64,000 nucleotides of DNA, taken from positions 434,001-498,000 of the forward strand of contig JADNRY010000011.1 of NCBI GenBank assembly GCA_015501585.1. Direction: 5' to 3'. This DNA comes from Rhodocollybia butyracea. Its lineage: Eukaryota > Basidiomycota > Agaricomycetes > Agaricales > Omphalotaceae. Position 1 is the first letter of the stretch; every line of letters starts with the position of its first letter. A program made the translations under genes and the position numbers. The notes beneath the pieces are model-generated. The model did not search any database and was not told the origin of the DNA. It saw nothing but the letters and a program-made list of their open reading frames with translations. Shown one piece after another: positions 48,926-60,183 of this stretch.

Positions 48926-49360
48926 TAAGCACTTTTAAAAATGATCTCAGTGATCAGTGCTAGTGATCAGAAACACGCAGGTGCCTGTCGCAGGTGAACG
49001 AAGGAAGGAAGAAATCAGTATCCTAAAACTGGAGAGAGGAAATCTGTTTGTTTGTTATCCAAAGGCGTTGTTTGACTGGGGTTTGAAGGAGACTCTAATT
49101 AGTATGCTTTGGATTAGGTAACAAAGAACCGCCCCGAGTAAACCATGTGCCTTCAGCATTGATAAAGGAGCGTCAATGCAGCTTCATATCTGGAGCACGA
49201 TGTCCTCTTGTTGAGAGACCCTGTGGGCTACAGTCATCGCACGGACTGGAAATGATCATGTTGAAACGTGAAGATTCAAGGAGCTCTGAGTAATACTGTA
49301 TTATACACGACTATTGCGCATGCGCATTACTGGCCGTGTCGCTTAATCACTGGCATCTCT
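48926..49360. other. Intergenic, no gene seen
   Basis: About 430 bp between the RNase T2 relic and the foldback element. It may include further unrecognisable parts of the relic's 5' end. TGATCAGTGCTAGTGATCAG at 48951-48970 contains two TGATCAG copies. Confidence 0.5.
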
Positions 49361-49544
49361 TAATCTCGTTCCAGATGTATAGGAACGGCCCGATAATCAT
49401 AGACGTAAACAAAAAACCAAATAAGAAACAAACAACTGAACGTGTTCTAGGCGAAGGGCTGATGTTTGTTTCATGTTTGTTTTTTGTTTACATCTATGAT
49501 TATCGGTGAAGCGGCCGCGCCCTATACATCTGGGAACGAGATTA
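49361..49544. mobile_element. Foldback MITE with long TIRs and 9-bp target duplication (Mutator-like)
   Basis: The left arm starts TAATCTCGTTCCAGATGTAT and continues through CCGATAATCATAGACGTAAA. The right arm, read from the other strand, starts TAATCTCGTTCCCAGATGTA and continues through CCGATAATCATAGATGTAAA, so the two arms of about 75-80 bp pair almost fully, leaving a short loop around 49440-49470. The flanks are GGCATCTCT at 49352-49360 and GGTATCTCT at 49545-49553, a 9-bp direct repeat with one mismatch. Long TIRs plus a 9-bp duplication fit Mutator-like elements. There is no coding capacity, so it would depend on a transposase elsewhere. Confidence 0.75.
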
Positions 49545-49728
49545 GGTATCTCTAGGTCGCCATGCCAATATAGGCTGTTCGACATCTGGTCGCTAACTTA
49601 TAGTCAAACATTTGGTGTCACGATTAGCTGCTATATGTCAGTACAGTACCGGGACATAAACGTGTGTCTGCGATCTATGGGTTCAGAATGGAACGAGGGC
49701 AGGGAACGTTCGTGGACTGAAATAACAG

Positions 49729-50440
49729 TCAAGCGAAAAAACTTCTCAGCCATGTAGCCTCTCGTTCCATTTCCTCCTCCGTTCGTGGTTTGCGATTCTC
49801 ATCGGCATCTACTTTCAAGGTCTGATTCGCTGATTGCTGCAGATCTGATTTAAGGGATCCTTCAGAGTTTTCCAATGCTGGGTAGATATCGTCGTTGTTC
49901 GAAAACCGATCTCCGACCGCTTTTCGAGGAAGAATGTGGAAATGAACATGAGGAACTGATTGTCCTGCAGCTTTACCATCCTGTAAGACCAAATATAGTT
50001 AACAATCTGAACCAACAAAGAGAAAGAAGTTCGCACCTGGCAAGCAATTGTTAGAGCATCGGCACCATACGCGCGCTCAATAACATTTCCGACCCGCTGA
50101 ACGGAGCCCATCAAAGACGCGATTTCTGATTCTGTAAGTAAACAGTTAGCAAGCATCAAATGGACGTTTTCACACATACCATTCAAGTCGACTAAACGAG
50201 TGACTTTTCTAGTTGGGACAACAAGGACATCTTTCGAGCGTTTTGAATCAGAAACCAGCGTTCATGAGAGCACCCCTTACGTCCGGGAACGAGTGGCTTG
50301 AGGTTAACAATAGCGTATGATAGTGCATTTGTACTGCGATAGAAGACCTGGCTGGAAATTTTTTCGCGTTAAACGCACACAGGATGAAACTCTCAAGCGT
50401 ACCGTGTAACTTCAAAAGAGGAGAAGAAAAGTGAGCTCAT
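49729..50440 (-). CDS. HIT-family dinucleoside triphosphate hydrolase (FHIT/Aph1-like)
   Basis: A nucleotide hydrolase of the FHIT type, cleaving Ap3A and related dinucleotides. The start at 50440 gives MSSLFFSSFEVTR, then QVFYRSTNALSYAIVNLKPL and, across introns, HVLVVPTRKVTRLVDLN, ESEIASLMGSVQRVGNVIER and AYGADALTIACQDGKAAGQS. The catalytic triad motif VPHVHFHILPRK (HxHxH) is intact. An FHIT-like C-terminal part follows (FSNNDDIYPALE, REATWLRSFFA), with stop at 49729. Four short introns. About 180 residues, usual for the family. The two His-containing stretches around NLKPLVPGHVLV and the HxHxH motif define the FHIT rather than the PKCI/HINT branch. Confidence 0.88.
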
Positions 50441-50996
50441 GGATGAAAGAATCCAGATTTTATGGCCGCTGGTCCAATGGCAACTGCAAGAGATGACGGA
50501 GATCCAGATCGGCTATACATAACTGGTATGCTTCGTTGACGCGAAAATTGGCGGTCCGGAGAGCCCATGATCATTTAGCCAGATGCCGGACATTCAGCAT
50601 CAAACACCAAGACTTGGGCAATTGGTAGCGGCGACGCGTCAACGACGCATGCCGTTTGTAGTATAGAACTTGTTCTGAAAAGTATTATTTGCAGTATGGC
50701 TATAACTAGACAAGTAAAAAAGATAGAATTCAAGGAGGCTAGAGCAAAAAAAGAAACGTGATCGGCTGAAGCGTTGATGCACTTGCCGACAGCCGTCAAC
50801 ACGTCTGGACTCCTTCCTAAAACGCTAAAACTGGGCCCCCCTCCCATATATCACGGATCGGAATCGGAATCCCGAGAAACCGTCCACAGGACGTAGGATT
50901 CGTGGAATTTTTTGGTCAAAGTGAGGGCGCTCCGTTCTTTCCCAATACAACTCCTACGAGCGCCAGAAGTTGCCTTTTTTCTGTTTTTTATTTATA

Positions 50997-52751
50997 ATGC
51001 CCAAGGATTTCAACATCGCGATTGTTGGCGGTGGTCTATGCTCACTCTCGGCCGCGGTCGCGCTCACGAGGGCCGGGATATCAGTCAGTGTATTCGAAGC
51101 GTCTTTATTCTCCCAGGAGGCTGGGGCTGGCGTTGGGCTTGGGTAGATCAAGTTGTCTAATATGATGCTGTCACTGATAACATCCTTAGGCCAAATGCAC
51201 TCCGCGCTCTCAAGGTGCACAATCTCCCACTATGTCTTCCCATTCCGTTTATACATAAACTCCATCCAGGGCCTTGGAATCTTTGATGCGATTCTATCCC
51301 GCTCTGACCAGTCTCAGCCTGCCCCGAGAACTTTCAGATTTATGTCAGCCTATGAAGATCACGAGTTCATATTCGATGTACGAGATTCTTCCAAAACGAG
51401 GGGTTTTTCCTCTGACCTTTTTGCAGTATGAAACGAACTGTGCTGATCCCGGTGCATTAGCCATCTACAGGTTCGCCTTTCAACTTGGCCCTCACTTTGG
51501 AAGCTCATTATACTAGACCGGCCTTCCTTGATGCAATCGCGGATCTTTTGGATCCTTCGGTTGTTCGATACAACCACAAATGTACCTCCATAAGCCTCTC
51601 TGAAACGGGCAAGCAAGTACTGCATTTTGCTGATGGAACAACTCATGAGGCAGACCTGGTCATCGGTGCAGATGGAATCCGGAGTATCTCACGTCGCTAT
51701 GTTCTTGGAGAACATTTGAAGAGTCCTCTCGTCTTTCCAAACACCGTCGCTTATCGTGGCCTTGTACCTGTAGAAGACCTCAAGCGAGCTGGTGTACGAA
51801 CAGAACTAACCGGACGTCCGGTTTGTTTTGTTGGAGAGGGAAAAGTAAGGTTTCTGTGAACGTAGTCAATGTCTATCACTCATCTTTTCTCCAGCATATA
51901 ATTTGTTTTCCAATCAAAGGTTTTACAGTGGTTCGTACGAGTCTCGCACCATCTGCCCCAGAATAATTTTAAGCTGTATCGCAGATTAACTTCGTCGTTT
52001 TCTTATCGGATTACGATAAGCTGGCACAGTCAGAGCTGCCTTATCCCTGGGTTGAAACTACCAGCGAGCAAGAACTTAAGGACCGTTGCGGGAACTGGGG
52101 CCATGACACAACGATAATTTTGGATCTGTTAAAGAGCACCAGCAAATGGTCTATTCACGCGCTGGACCCCCCACTTCAAAGTTACATTCGTAATAGAGTG
52201 GTACTCGTAGGAGATGCAGTGGGCTCTGTTTCCTGTATTCTATTCAATAATCCAAGTTGATCGTTATTGGTTCACAGGCGCATTCGATGTTGCCCCATGT
52301 GAGCTTGAAACCTCTCAAATCTAGTCTATCTTTTTATAGAGTTCAATAAAGCTTGGATCTGGAGTTGGCCAAGGATTTGAAGACGTTTTTTTGTTGGTCC
52401 AACTACTTACCCATCCCAAATCCAACAAGGCAAACCTTCCTGTGAGAACGATTTTGCTTGCCTTCATCATCGAGAACGTGTTCATACCAACTTAAATTAT
52501 AGCACCTCCTTGCACAGTACGATGCTCTTCGACCTCCCAGAGCTAATGCTGTGCTTCACGCCAGCTGGGAGGCTGGCAAGCTTTACGATTCTTATGATCC
52601 GACAAAGCAAGCGGACAGCAAATCAAGATTGCAAGCAGAATTAGTAGGAATTTGGGAAGACGTTTGGACATATGATCTCACGAAAGATGTTGATTCGGCG
52701 TTCGAGAACCTGCATCGATTGAAAGCTTTTCAGGTGAGGACTGGAGATTAA
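50997..52751 (+). CDS. FAD-dependent aromatic-type monooxygenase (salicylate hydroxylase-like)
   Basis: A class A flavin monooxygenase. The N-terminal FAD fold starts MPKDFNIAIVGGGLCSLSAA (GxGxxG) and VALTRAGISVSVFEAS. After introns: PNALRALKVLGIFDAILSRS, DLVIGADGIRSISRRYVLGE (DG motif), FPNTVAYRGLVPVEDLKRAG. The second FAD motif spans an intron: RVVLVGDA (about 52220) joined to AHSMLPHLGSGVGQGFEDVF (the GD motif). The C-terminus is ALRPPRANAVLHASWEAGKL and KAFQVRTGD. About 430 residues and eight introns. All three signature motifs are present, so it should bind FAD and NAD(P)H. Substrate unknown; neighbours give no pathway. Convergent with the kinase-like gene at 52838 (stops under 100 bp apart). 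Confidence 0.87.
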
Positions 52752-52837
52752 TCATTGCAATCGTGATATTGATACAAGTAGATAGGATGAGTAGTGCTAC
52801 AGCTGCTGTGGACATAAATATGTCATAAATATATTTT

Positions 52838-53538
52838 TCAGAAACGGTTGTGGCTAGAGAGCAAATCCATCAACCCGTAGATTTTTTCCATGAGCACCAG
52901 TTCTGAGCAGCCGTTTCTGCTTGGTATCACTGCACTGGGATGAGTCCCCATAGGTACACCTCCGACACAACGATGGTTCTCGAGTGCCCCCGAAAAATCG
53001 ATGATACGAACGCCTATATCCGAGCAAACAATGTGGTGAAGGTCGTCTAGGGATCCATGGAGAACTCCCGCTTGATGGAGTTTACAGACGGCGATCATGA
53101 TCAGGTCACTGTCATCGCGCGTGAGTAGAGGCCGCTCAACAAAAAAAACGAACAAAGTTACTTTCGATCCATTAATGGAACGTTTTGAGGACCTTGGCAA
53201 TATTCCAGAAGCAGGAATCCCACCTCTTCACTACCCATTTTTCCCCTGTACAATCCATAGCAGATCGGGACCACTGTGCCTTGCAGATGTTTCAACCGAG
53301 TTGTGTATATTCTGGATTCCTTTTCCAGGGCTCTCATTTCACTCGGTCGTGCCATTTTTGTGATGACTGTAAGCATGGGCTCTTCTCCTAGTGGTCCCAA
53401 GAGTGCCACACGTATATGTCCCGTGGGTGAGAGGGTGCGATTCGTCATCTTAGCAGTCTGGTGCACGATCTGCTGTGACTCCCAACACCAAAGATTGTAC
53501 ACTTCAGTATCGTTGTACACCATCTGGAGGGTTGCCAT
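52838..53538 (-). CDS. Protein-kinase-like gene lacking the catalytic Asp
   Basis: A short kinase-fold gene of a type common in mushrooms. Exon 1 (53538 to about 53163) gives MATLQMVYNDTEVYNLWCWE, a region resembling the N-lobe (KMARPSEMRALEKESRIYTT) and a hinge (VGFLLLEYCQGPQN). An intron of 53 nt (GTAACT...GACAG, 53160-53108) joins into DLIMIAVCKLHQAGVLHGSL and DDLHHIVCSDIGVRIIDFSG. Stop at 52838. About 215 residues. The catalytic loop reads HGSLDDLHHIV, where HGD(L)xxxxN is usual: the Asp is Ser and the Asn is missing. The DFG-like IIDFSG is retained. It is therefore probably catalytically dead or strongly reduced, and it is also short at the C-lobe. Possible pseudokinase or pseudogene. 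Confidence 0.6.
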
Positions 53539-54208
53539 CTTCGTAAGTTGTGAAATAACAAAGCTTTTTGATCAGAAATTGTGAAAAAGAGCTAGGGAGG
53601 CAGAGTGCAGAAGACTTTTTGGGCTCAGATGATTATATAGGCAACGAGGACAATGGCTTTTTTGAGCAGCATCTTTTGCAACGATGAATAATAGTGTGGC
53701 GCGCATCAAATTATGCATTGTGAGCTTGAATGGGAAGGTCTTTGGGACCATCATTATACGAAAAGATACCAAATTTGGACATGAGTGAATGGCCGTTCCC
53801 ACTCCAAGCTTTATGTCTTTGGTCAAATGTTTCCCGAATTGGGTTGACTGACCTTTGACCTGACAAATTTTTGTTCTGACTTACCTTATTGAAAGAGGTC
53901 AAAGCAAGATTTATCGCTTCAAGTTCAAGCCATAGCCGACGGTTCAAATGTTTTCACACATATGTACATAGTTTCAAATTGAAACAGTCAAATCAAGTGG
54001 CTGTTTTGTTAAAACATTCTGGGCTCAACCTTTCATAGTAGAAGGTACTGCAAGATCAAACATAGAGAGAAGGGTTTTTTGAGTGGGGAAGTTCTGTGTG
54101 AGTAGTGGTGAACAAAGTGGAGATACAACATACATAAGGCAGATTGAATTAAATACAAACACAGCTTATAGAAAGCACTGAGGTATAACTCACTCTTGTA
54201 AGAGTTTT
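53539..54208. other. Intergenic, about 670 bp, no gene seen
   Basis: No supported frame. The AT-rich stretch includes two TTCAAGTTC/TTCAAATTG-type repeats near 53917-53980 and forms the boundary between the kinase-like gene and the F-box/LRR relic. Confidence 0.6.
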
Positions 54209-55531
54209 TCAACATGAAGCACTGTCCGCATCATTCCATTCACTATCCAAAACGCGGATGCCCCTCCGTTCCAATCGTCGCCGCCATTCTTGCATCTCGC
54301 CTTGAACTCCAGTTTCCATAGCTCGAAGTCCCATTCCTTTCCTAAGCCATCTCACATCTCTGATCCTGATCGCCTTCAAAGACGGTAGATGAGGAAGAAG
54401 TCGGAGGATGAGTGCAAGGGCGGAAACACCTGGCTTGGGAATTGATAGTATCTGAAGATTATGATTTTCCGACAATTCGAGCGCAGGAAGCGGGAGTTCC
54501 AAGGACAGATGGTGAAGAAAAGGTGACCTTTGAAGGATATTTATTGGGGAAGCATGAAGACGAGTAGGCCACGACTTTCGAGTGAGCAAGAGGAGTGAGT
54601 GCAAAGTTTCACCATGATTAGAAAGGAAGAATGACGACGCAGAGTAAGGTATATCATCGTATGGCGTTATAGTCAACTTGGTGAGCGAAGGAAGAGGTGT
54701 AGAGATTAGTGATAACATAAGAGGCGATGATGCAGTGATGCAAGAAGGGTCAGTTCTCGCAATTTGGGAAGAAAAAGCGGCTCCAAAGACGGAGGGGAAG
54801 GTCTCTCTCCATACCATAACGATACAATATCATGCTCAATAGGATCTAAGTCAGGCCCGATAACCTCAAGCTCTTCTAGATTGGGACACCTGCGCAAAAG
54901 ATCGACCAGAGCCTCACGAGGTAGTCCCTGGGAAGGCGTATAAAAGATACCACGTAGAGACCTGAGTTTGTCGACGCCATAGCGTTCAGTCAAGGATATT
55001 ACTGCGCGCCGACTAAGAACGAACGTGGGGTTCATGAAGAACTCGGAAAGGAAAGGCAAAAGAGGAAATAGACTGTTGAGCAAGGAATCTAGTTGCAGAG
55101 TCATGATTTCGAGATTATCTAGAGGGTCCTCCAGGAGACGATACTTTGGTTTCTGCCGGTAGAGTTCCAGTCGTGAGATGTCAAGTGATTGTACCCATCT
55201 CCCAGGAGCAGAATACAAACTTCTTCGTAGTGAGTCCCATGCCTTGTCAGCGTCATGTATTCGTTTACTGAATGCGACCAAAGAAGAATAATGCTCGAAG
55301 CTGACACAAGAATAAAGTAATGGGTCAACGATGGCCTTGTAACAACCATTTAGTTCTCTGCGTTCAATTTATCCAGCAAGGCCTAAGATTCACCTTGAAC
55401 CTCTTGCACACAAGCATTGGAGATAATAAACAACGCGTGCTTTGGATTCCAATATCGGCAATTATCTTTGACCATAACTCGGTAGGTAGAGACGCGCTAA
55501 ACTTCCTTGTTGGCAACAGAGGTAAAAGCAT
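54209..55531 (-). pseudogene. F-box/LRR gene with a frameshifting 8-bp duplication
   Basis: The F-box lies at the start (MLLPLLPTRKFSASLPTELW, then SKIIADIGIQSTRCLLSPML and VCKRFK); a start at 55531 is chosen, but 55591 is also open. An intron (donor GTGAATC, acceptor TTACAAG near 55330) leads to AIVDPLLYSCVSFEHYSSLV, AFSKRIHDADKAWDSL and leucine-rich repeats (LDNLEIMTLQLDSLLNSLFP, LLRRCPNLEELEVIGPDLDP, FLPKLRELTLLAS). After LTLLAS the frame breaks and resumes as SPLMLSLISTPLPSLTKLTI to RGIRVLDSEWNDADSASC with stop at 54209. At the break sits ATGATGCA (54727-54734) next to GTGATGCA (54735-54742). Removing one 8-mer restores a single frame and a smooth repeat. As it stands the C-terminal half cannot be made by simple reading; no GT-AG intron repairs it. 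Confidence 0.6.
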
Positions 55532-55663
55532 CAATTTACCCGATGGCCATGCGTATGGACGAGGACAGAGCAGAACAGTCTCGGTGCTCATGGTAATGGT
55601 AATTGGGGGAAGAGCGGTACCGAAAGTGTAGGATTACATAAGATACAAACTTCCAAGTTAGTA

Positions 55664-57374
55664 CTACGAGGGATTTAATATATCTCCAATATCCTCTACG
55701 AATCGATCATAGTCATCCTTCTTCTTTATCGTCTCCACCTTTGCTTTCTTCGCTGGTTGTTCGGGTTTAGCAACAGAAGGAGCCAGACCAAACTGATTTC
55801 TGAGCGTGCTCAAAAGATCCGGGCGAGCAGGTGTACTTGCCTCTGCATCTTCTTCCTCGTTTCCGATACCGGGAGCTGCGTTCACTCGAGACGAAGTTGA
55901 GGATGCTGCTCCTCCTCGTTTTCGTTTCAACGCGCTCGGGACAAAGGAAGTAGCTTCCTTTTTCAAGTCTCGCAGTTGAGGTGCAGCAGACACCGTAGCA
56001 GCAGCAGATGGCAACGTTTGCGATACTTCACCTATACTAGGCTTCGAGGGAAGAGACGGATGACCTGCTAACTGACTGGCGCGGTGAGCTTGGTACGTTT
56101 GATGAGGGATGGAAGAAAGAGGGTCCTGCATGGCTGAAACCGATTTTTCGCGTCGAGGAAAGAAACCAGGAGGTGGCCTTCCCATAGGTGACTGGAAGCC
56201 AGGTGGAAGAGGAGGCGGGGGTGGCAGATTCGGCGGAAATGAAGGCATTCCCATATAGGGGGGCATACTCGCGGGCGAAAAGCCCATAGGAGGAGGAGGA
56301 GGAGGAGGGGGTAGCCCTCCGATGTGGAACGGGGGTGGAGGTGGAGGAAACGGCATTCCCACAGGAAGGGGAGGGAGACCGGAATTTAGAAGAACATTGG
56401 AACTGGGTGGCGGAGGACCAGGTGGAAGCGGAGGGTGCAAACCGGAGGCGGCAGTAGGCATTTCACCTTCGTTGAGAAATGAGCTTAGCAATAACAAATG
56501 GAAATCCATGAACATACTTTGACTTTCAGCGACCGAGTCATCTGGCATTGGAATATCGTCATCGCTATTGACCCATTCATCAATCTTAGGAGGAGGACCT
56601 TCGGGCATTGGAATATCATCGTCGTCGTCGTCTAGCTCGATGCTCGATAAATACACTCCAAGACAAAGAAGTATGTACGCACCACCGTCTTCTGCTTCAG
56701 AGTCAATTTCTCCGGGAAGTAGAGCTGTGAAAGATGCCATTAGTACCAGGGAAACGTTAATTGAAAGATATTCACGTCGTTCCATATAAGGCATCCCAGG
56801 AGGAGCAACACCATAAGGATTCATGACAGCATCATAATAGACGGAGCGCTCTGGGTGACGAGGAAGTCCGTTTTTGTCGAAATAGTTTCTCTTCTTGGGT
56901 AGAATGAGTTCTTCGGTAGGCTTTCCGTCGTCCCTACGAGGTCGATAAACTAGTCGACGCTGTTCAGGATGTTCCTTGACATATTCTTCCTTTTTAACGT
57001 TTATTTTCTCCAATTCTACTGTGGCAGCAGATAATCGGGACTTGTCTGTGGCGGAAGGCTGAGCAAGACCCTCTAGCTTTTCAATTTCATCTTCAAGGTC
57101 TGAGCGCAAATCAGACTCCAGCATTTCTTACGGAAATAGACCATACCTCGAGTGTCTTTCTTGACTAGCGCAAAATCTCGGGCTTTGGAACGTTCTGCCT
57201 TGTTCTACTGCAGAAAACAATTGGTAAATCTAATGCATTTGTGTTACATCTTACATGCCTTTTTAAGTTCTTTTTTACGCTGTGCTTTTCCTGCGAGCAG
57301 ATTAGAAAATCATAGACGTTTCTCAAGATAAAAGACGTACGATACGCGTCCGCTGGATTCAAGTTCTTGCCCAT
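55664..57374 (-). CDS. WBP11: Splicing factor Wbp11 homologue
   Basis: A spliceosome-associated protein that binds WW and SH3 domains. The start at 57374 gives MGKNLNPADAYR, and across small introns the conserved basic start (KKELKKNKAERK region) and RDFALVKKDTRG. The main exon continues MLESDLRSDLEDEIEKLEGL and KKRNYFDKNGLPRHPERSVY, then YDAVMNPYGVAPPGMPYMER, the Wbp11 core. Two acidic DDDIPMP-type motifs follow, then a proline-rich region (LPPGPPPPSSNVL, GLPPPPPPPPMGFSP, FPPNLPPPPPLPPGF) that would bind WW domains. The C-terminus is basic and coiled (KPEQPAKKAKVETIKKKDDY) with a final DRFVEDIGDILNPS. Three to five small introns, mostly at the 5' end. Only 171 bp from the divergent Rnf10 gene. 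Confidence 0.87.
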
Positions 57375-57545
57375 ATCGAACGTCCGTTGAACGTCAAGAG
57401 GAAGAAGCCGTTAAGCGCACGTGCGGAGCCGACTCAAAGCCGACTCTTAAGGACGAGTCAGTGCTTCTTTCTTATACTCCCATTGCTGGCAGGGAGTAAG
57501 CCAACACTTGAATTTTCTCCCTTATTACGGTCTCCACCTTTATCC

Positions 57546-59615
57546 ATGACCAGCGTGCCGGCAACGACGCCGACGACGCCAAAGCGCGCTCCCAAGATGA
57601 CCGGAAATCAACAGAACTTGAATCATCTCCTCAACTTTTCGTTGCCTCCTAGGCAGCGCCAACCTCCTGTAACTATTCCCAGAAGAAGTAGAAGAACTGG
57701 AAACAGCCATGGTGTTTGGAATAAGGAACGTAAGTTGACAGTTTCATCCATGATTCCAGTATCAATGCTCACTCGTCGCAGGATTCGTCAATGCCCAGTA
57801 TCGGTTCGTTATGAACCCCACGGGCGATTACACTGTTCATTTTGCGGATCCTGATATGTAAGATTTCATCGAATATCCGTCTCTGGCTCAAGCTTGATAA
57901 GGTAATTACAGCCATTTTCAGTGGAACGATATCTTGCAAGTCATCATACCGCGCTCCTCAGCTTTCGCGTCAGTTGCTGCCGGAAAACATGCTGCGCTCG
58001 ATGAAGGACATACTTCTTGTCCCATCTGTCTTTCTCCTCCCACTGCACCTCGAATGACGAAATGTGGTCATGTAAGTACCCATCATCTCCAGACTGCAAC
58101 CAGATCAATGACAATCTTACTTAGATATATTGTTTCCCTTGTATCCTACGCTACCTCAGTACCTCAGAGAACAAGTGGGCAAGATGCCCCCTTTGTTTTG
58201 ATTCCGTTAATGCCAGTCAACTCAAGAGTGTCAAGTGGTTTGACGGTCCCCTTCATTTTGCGGAAGATGCGGCTTCCTTCTCTTCCTCCAGCTCTAATGC
58301 TGATATTCCATTCGACAACGCGCCTCAGGAAGGATCCACGATGCGTATGCGACTTATTCAGCGTCCTCAGATAACAACTCTTGCTTTACCTCGTTCCACT
58401 ACATGGCCTTCCGATTTACTACCTCCTCACCAAGCGCCCTTCCACTTCCTTCCAGACGTATTCGACTTTTCAAAGTTCATGCTGGTGACTCCATCACAGC
58501 TGATTTCAGACCTTACTCGAGATCTCGATGAACTCTCAATCGAGCGCAGAATGTTTGCTGGAATGCATGATGATCTAGGAATTTTTTTCATCGATGCTGC
58601 AGAGCAGAAAGTTAAAAATCAAATAGGCAAGGCTTCTGCCCTCGATACGCCTTTCTTACGTGGTCAAATTGAGAAGGCAAACCGAGATCATCGAGAGATT
58701 CGAGAGCGGGTAGTTTTACATGAGAGGCGCAGGAAGGCGGAAGCCAGTCCACACGCTTCCGATGTCCCTCAGGAATTTCTTGCGTTGAAGTCAAGCAGCA
58801 ATATCCCTTCCCTTCCTATTCCTACTTCCATATCTACTGGACACAACTCCCGCACTACTCCGAAACAACGACGTAATATTAACCCCCCTCCACCCTCCAC
58901 ATCTACCTATTTTTATTATCAAGCTGCATCCGGCCTTCCTCTTTATCTTCATCCCGTGGATATCCGGATTCTCCTCTCACACTTTGGGGAATATGCTTCT
59001 TTTCCAGACAGTATCAGTATTCGTGTTGACGCATTCTCGGAGGGGACCGTCAATGATGATCTTCGGAAGCGTTGTAAATACCTTGCCCATCTACCAGAAG
59101 GCGCAGATGTGATATTTGTTGAAGCTGATCTCGAGGGAGTTGTTGGTACCGAAGGATTGAAGAACTTTGAACATGCACTGAAGATGAGAAAGTCACGTAG
59201 GAAGGAGAAGGTTAGAAAGGATGATCGGGCCAAGGCTAGGGCAGAAGAGAGGGAGTGTGAGAAGAGACAATATACCGCGGAGGTTTCTTGGGGGTCATCA
59301 GAGCCGAGGGGGGCTGCTATCCCACTCGAACCTGTGACGGAAATTGCATCAGAAGTTGAGGTGCTCCCCTCAGTCCTTCCAGTATCTGGAGCGTGGGGTC
59401 AGGGAAGCTTCGCCTCAGCTTTACGTTCGACGTCAACGTCTTCTTCCGATATCAATGCCAATGCTCAAGGTCACCGTCCCCAAAGGGACGCAGAGGACGA
59501 GTGGGACATAGATATTGCCTGGCATGAGCTGGAGCAGCGGAGTGGAACAGGGAAAAAGAAGCGGAATAATAAGCTTGTTGTTCTCGGTGGCGGGGGAGGC
59601 CGGAGAGGTCGATGA
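57546..59615 (+). CDS. RING finger protein Rnf10/Mag2 homologue
   Basis: An E3 ligase; the family acts on 40S ribosomal proteins (uS3, uS5) in stalled-ribosome quality control. The start at 57546 gives MTSVPATTPTTPKRAPKMTG; an in-frame upstream ATG at 57387 is less likely. After an SRRTGNSHGVWNKERFVNAQ region: RFVMNPTGDYTVHFADPDI, then QWNDILQVIIPRSSAFAS. The C3HC4 RING is split by an intron (about 58072-58123): SCPICLSPPTAPRMTKCGH joins IYCFPCILRYLSTSENKWAR and CPLCFDSVN. The large last exon has KVKNQIGKASALDTPFLRGQ, LPLYLHPVDIRILLSHFGEY, and a charged coiled coil (RAEERECEKRQYTAEVSWGS). It ends in a basic NNKLVVLGGGGGRRGR tail at 59615. All RING cysteines and the His are present. Confidence 0.85.
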
Positions 59616-60183
59616 CGGTAACGAACGATTTAATTTTCATTCATCCGCGTCCTTTTTCTGAAGTAAACAACTAAAGATAACAACACAATGTAGCACTATT
59701 TACAAGTTAACGTCTTCAAGGTTACGAGCGTCATAAATTGCGTGGGCTTGCTTTGCCACTTGATCGAATGATGGCACTAAATTTTGACCGGCTTGACCGG
59801 CTTGACTGATAGGACTGGGGAGCCCTCTTGAAGTTAGGTGTCTAGGTCTGTCCAGAGTCCAGAGTCTACTGACATCCATCAAGGCTGCTGAGTTGGGCAA
59901 ACCGCCGCAGTAGTCTTGGCAAGTTTTCCTCGATTAGTAAATGATTCACGAACTTCGATGGCATTCGACGGATCCCAATGTCTGAGATGTAAAACATTGC
60001 TAGAAATGCTCCAGTTCGCATTCTCCGCTCCCTAAACCTTTGCTTGACAAACATGACCGGTACGAATTTTTGTGTACAGCGTGCCCCCCTAAAAGTTGAC
60101 CACCATGCTTTTCAGAGGAAACGAAAACAAATCAGACGAACGTAGATGGCTCTAAACCCCCAAAGCAGAGTCTAAAGTCCCGG
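59616..60183. other. Intergenic, about 570 bp, no gene seen
   Basis: The minus strand has short open frames (60054-59700) without recognisable content. A small direct repeat, TTGACCGGC in tandem at about 59785-59802, is the only pattern. The 5' exon of the downstream membrane protein may hide in 60060-60180. Confidence 0.45.

Noticed and set aside
50575..50847. 90-codon minus-strand frame with a hydrophobic stretch
   Set aside because: No homology seen. The hydrophobic run (SIFFTCLVIAILQIILF) reflects AT-rich sequence, and the interval is better read as promoter of the FAD monooxygenase.
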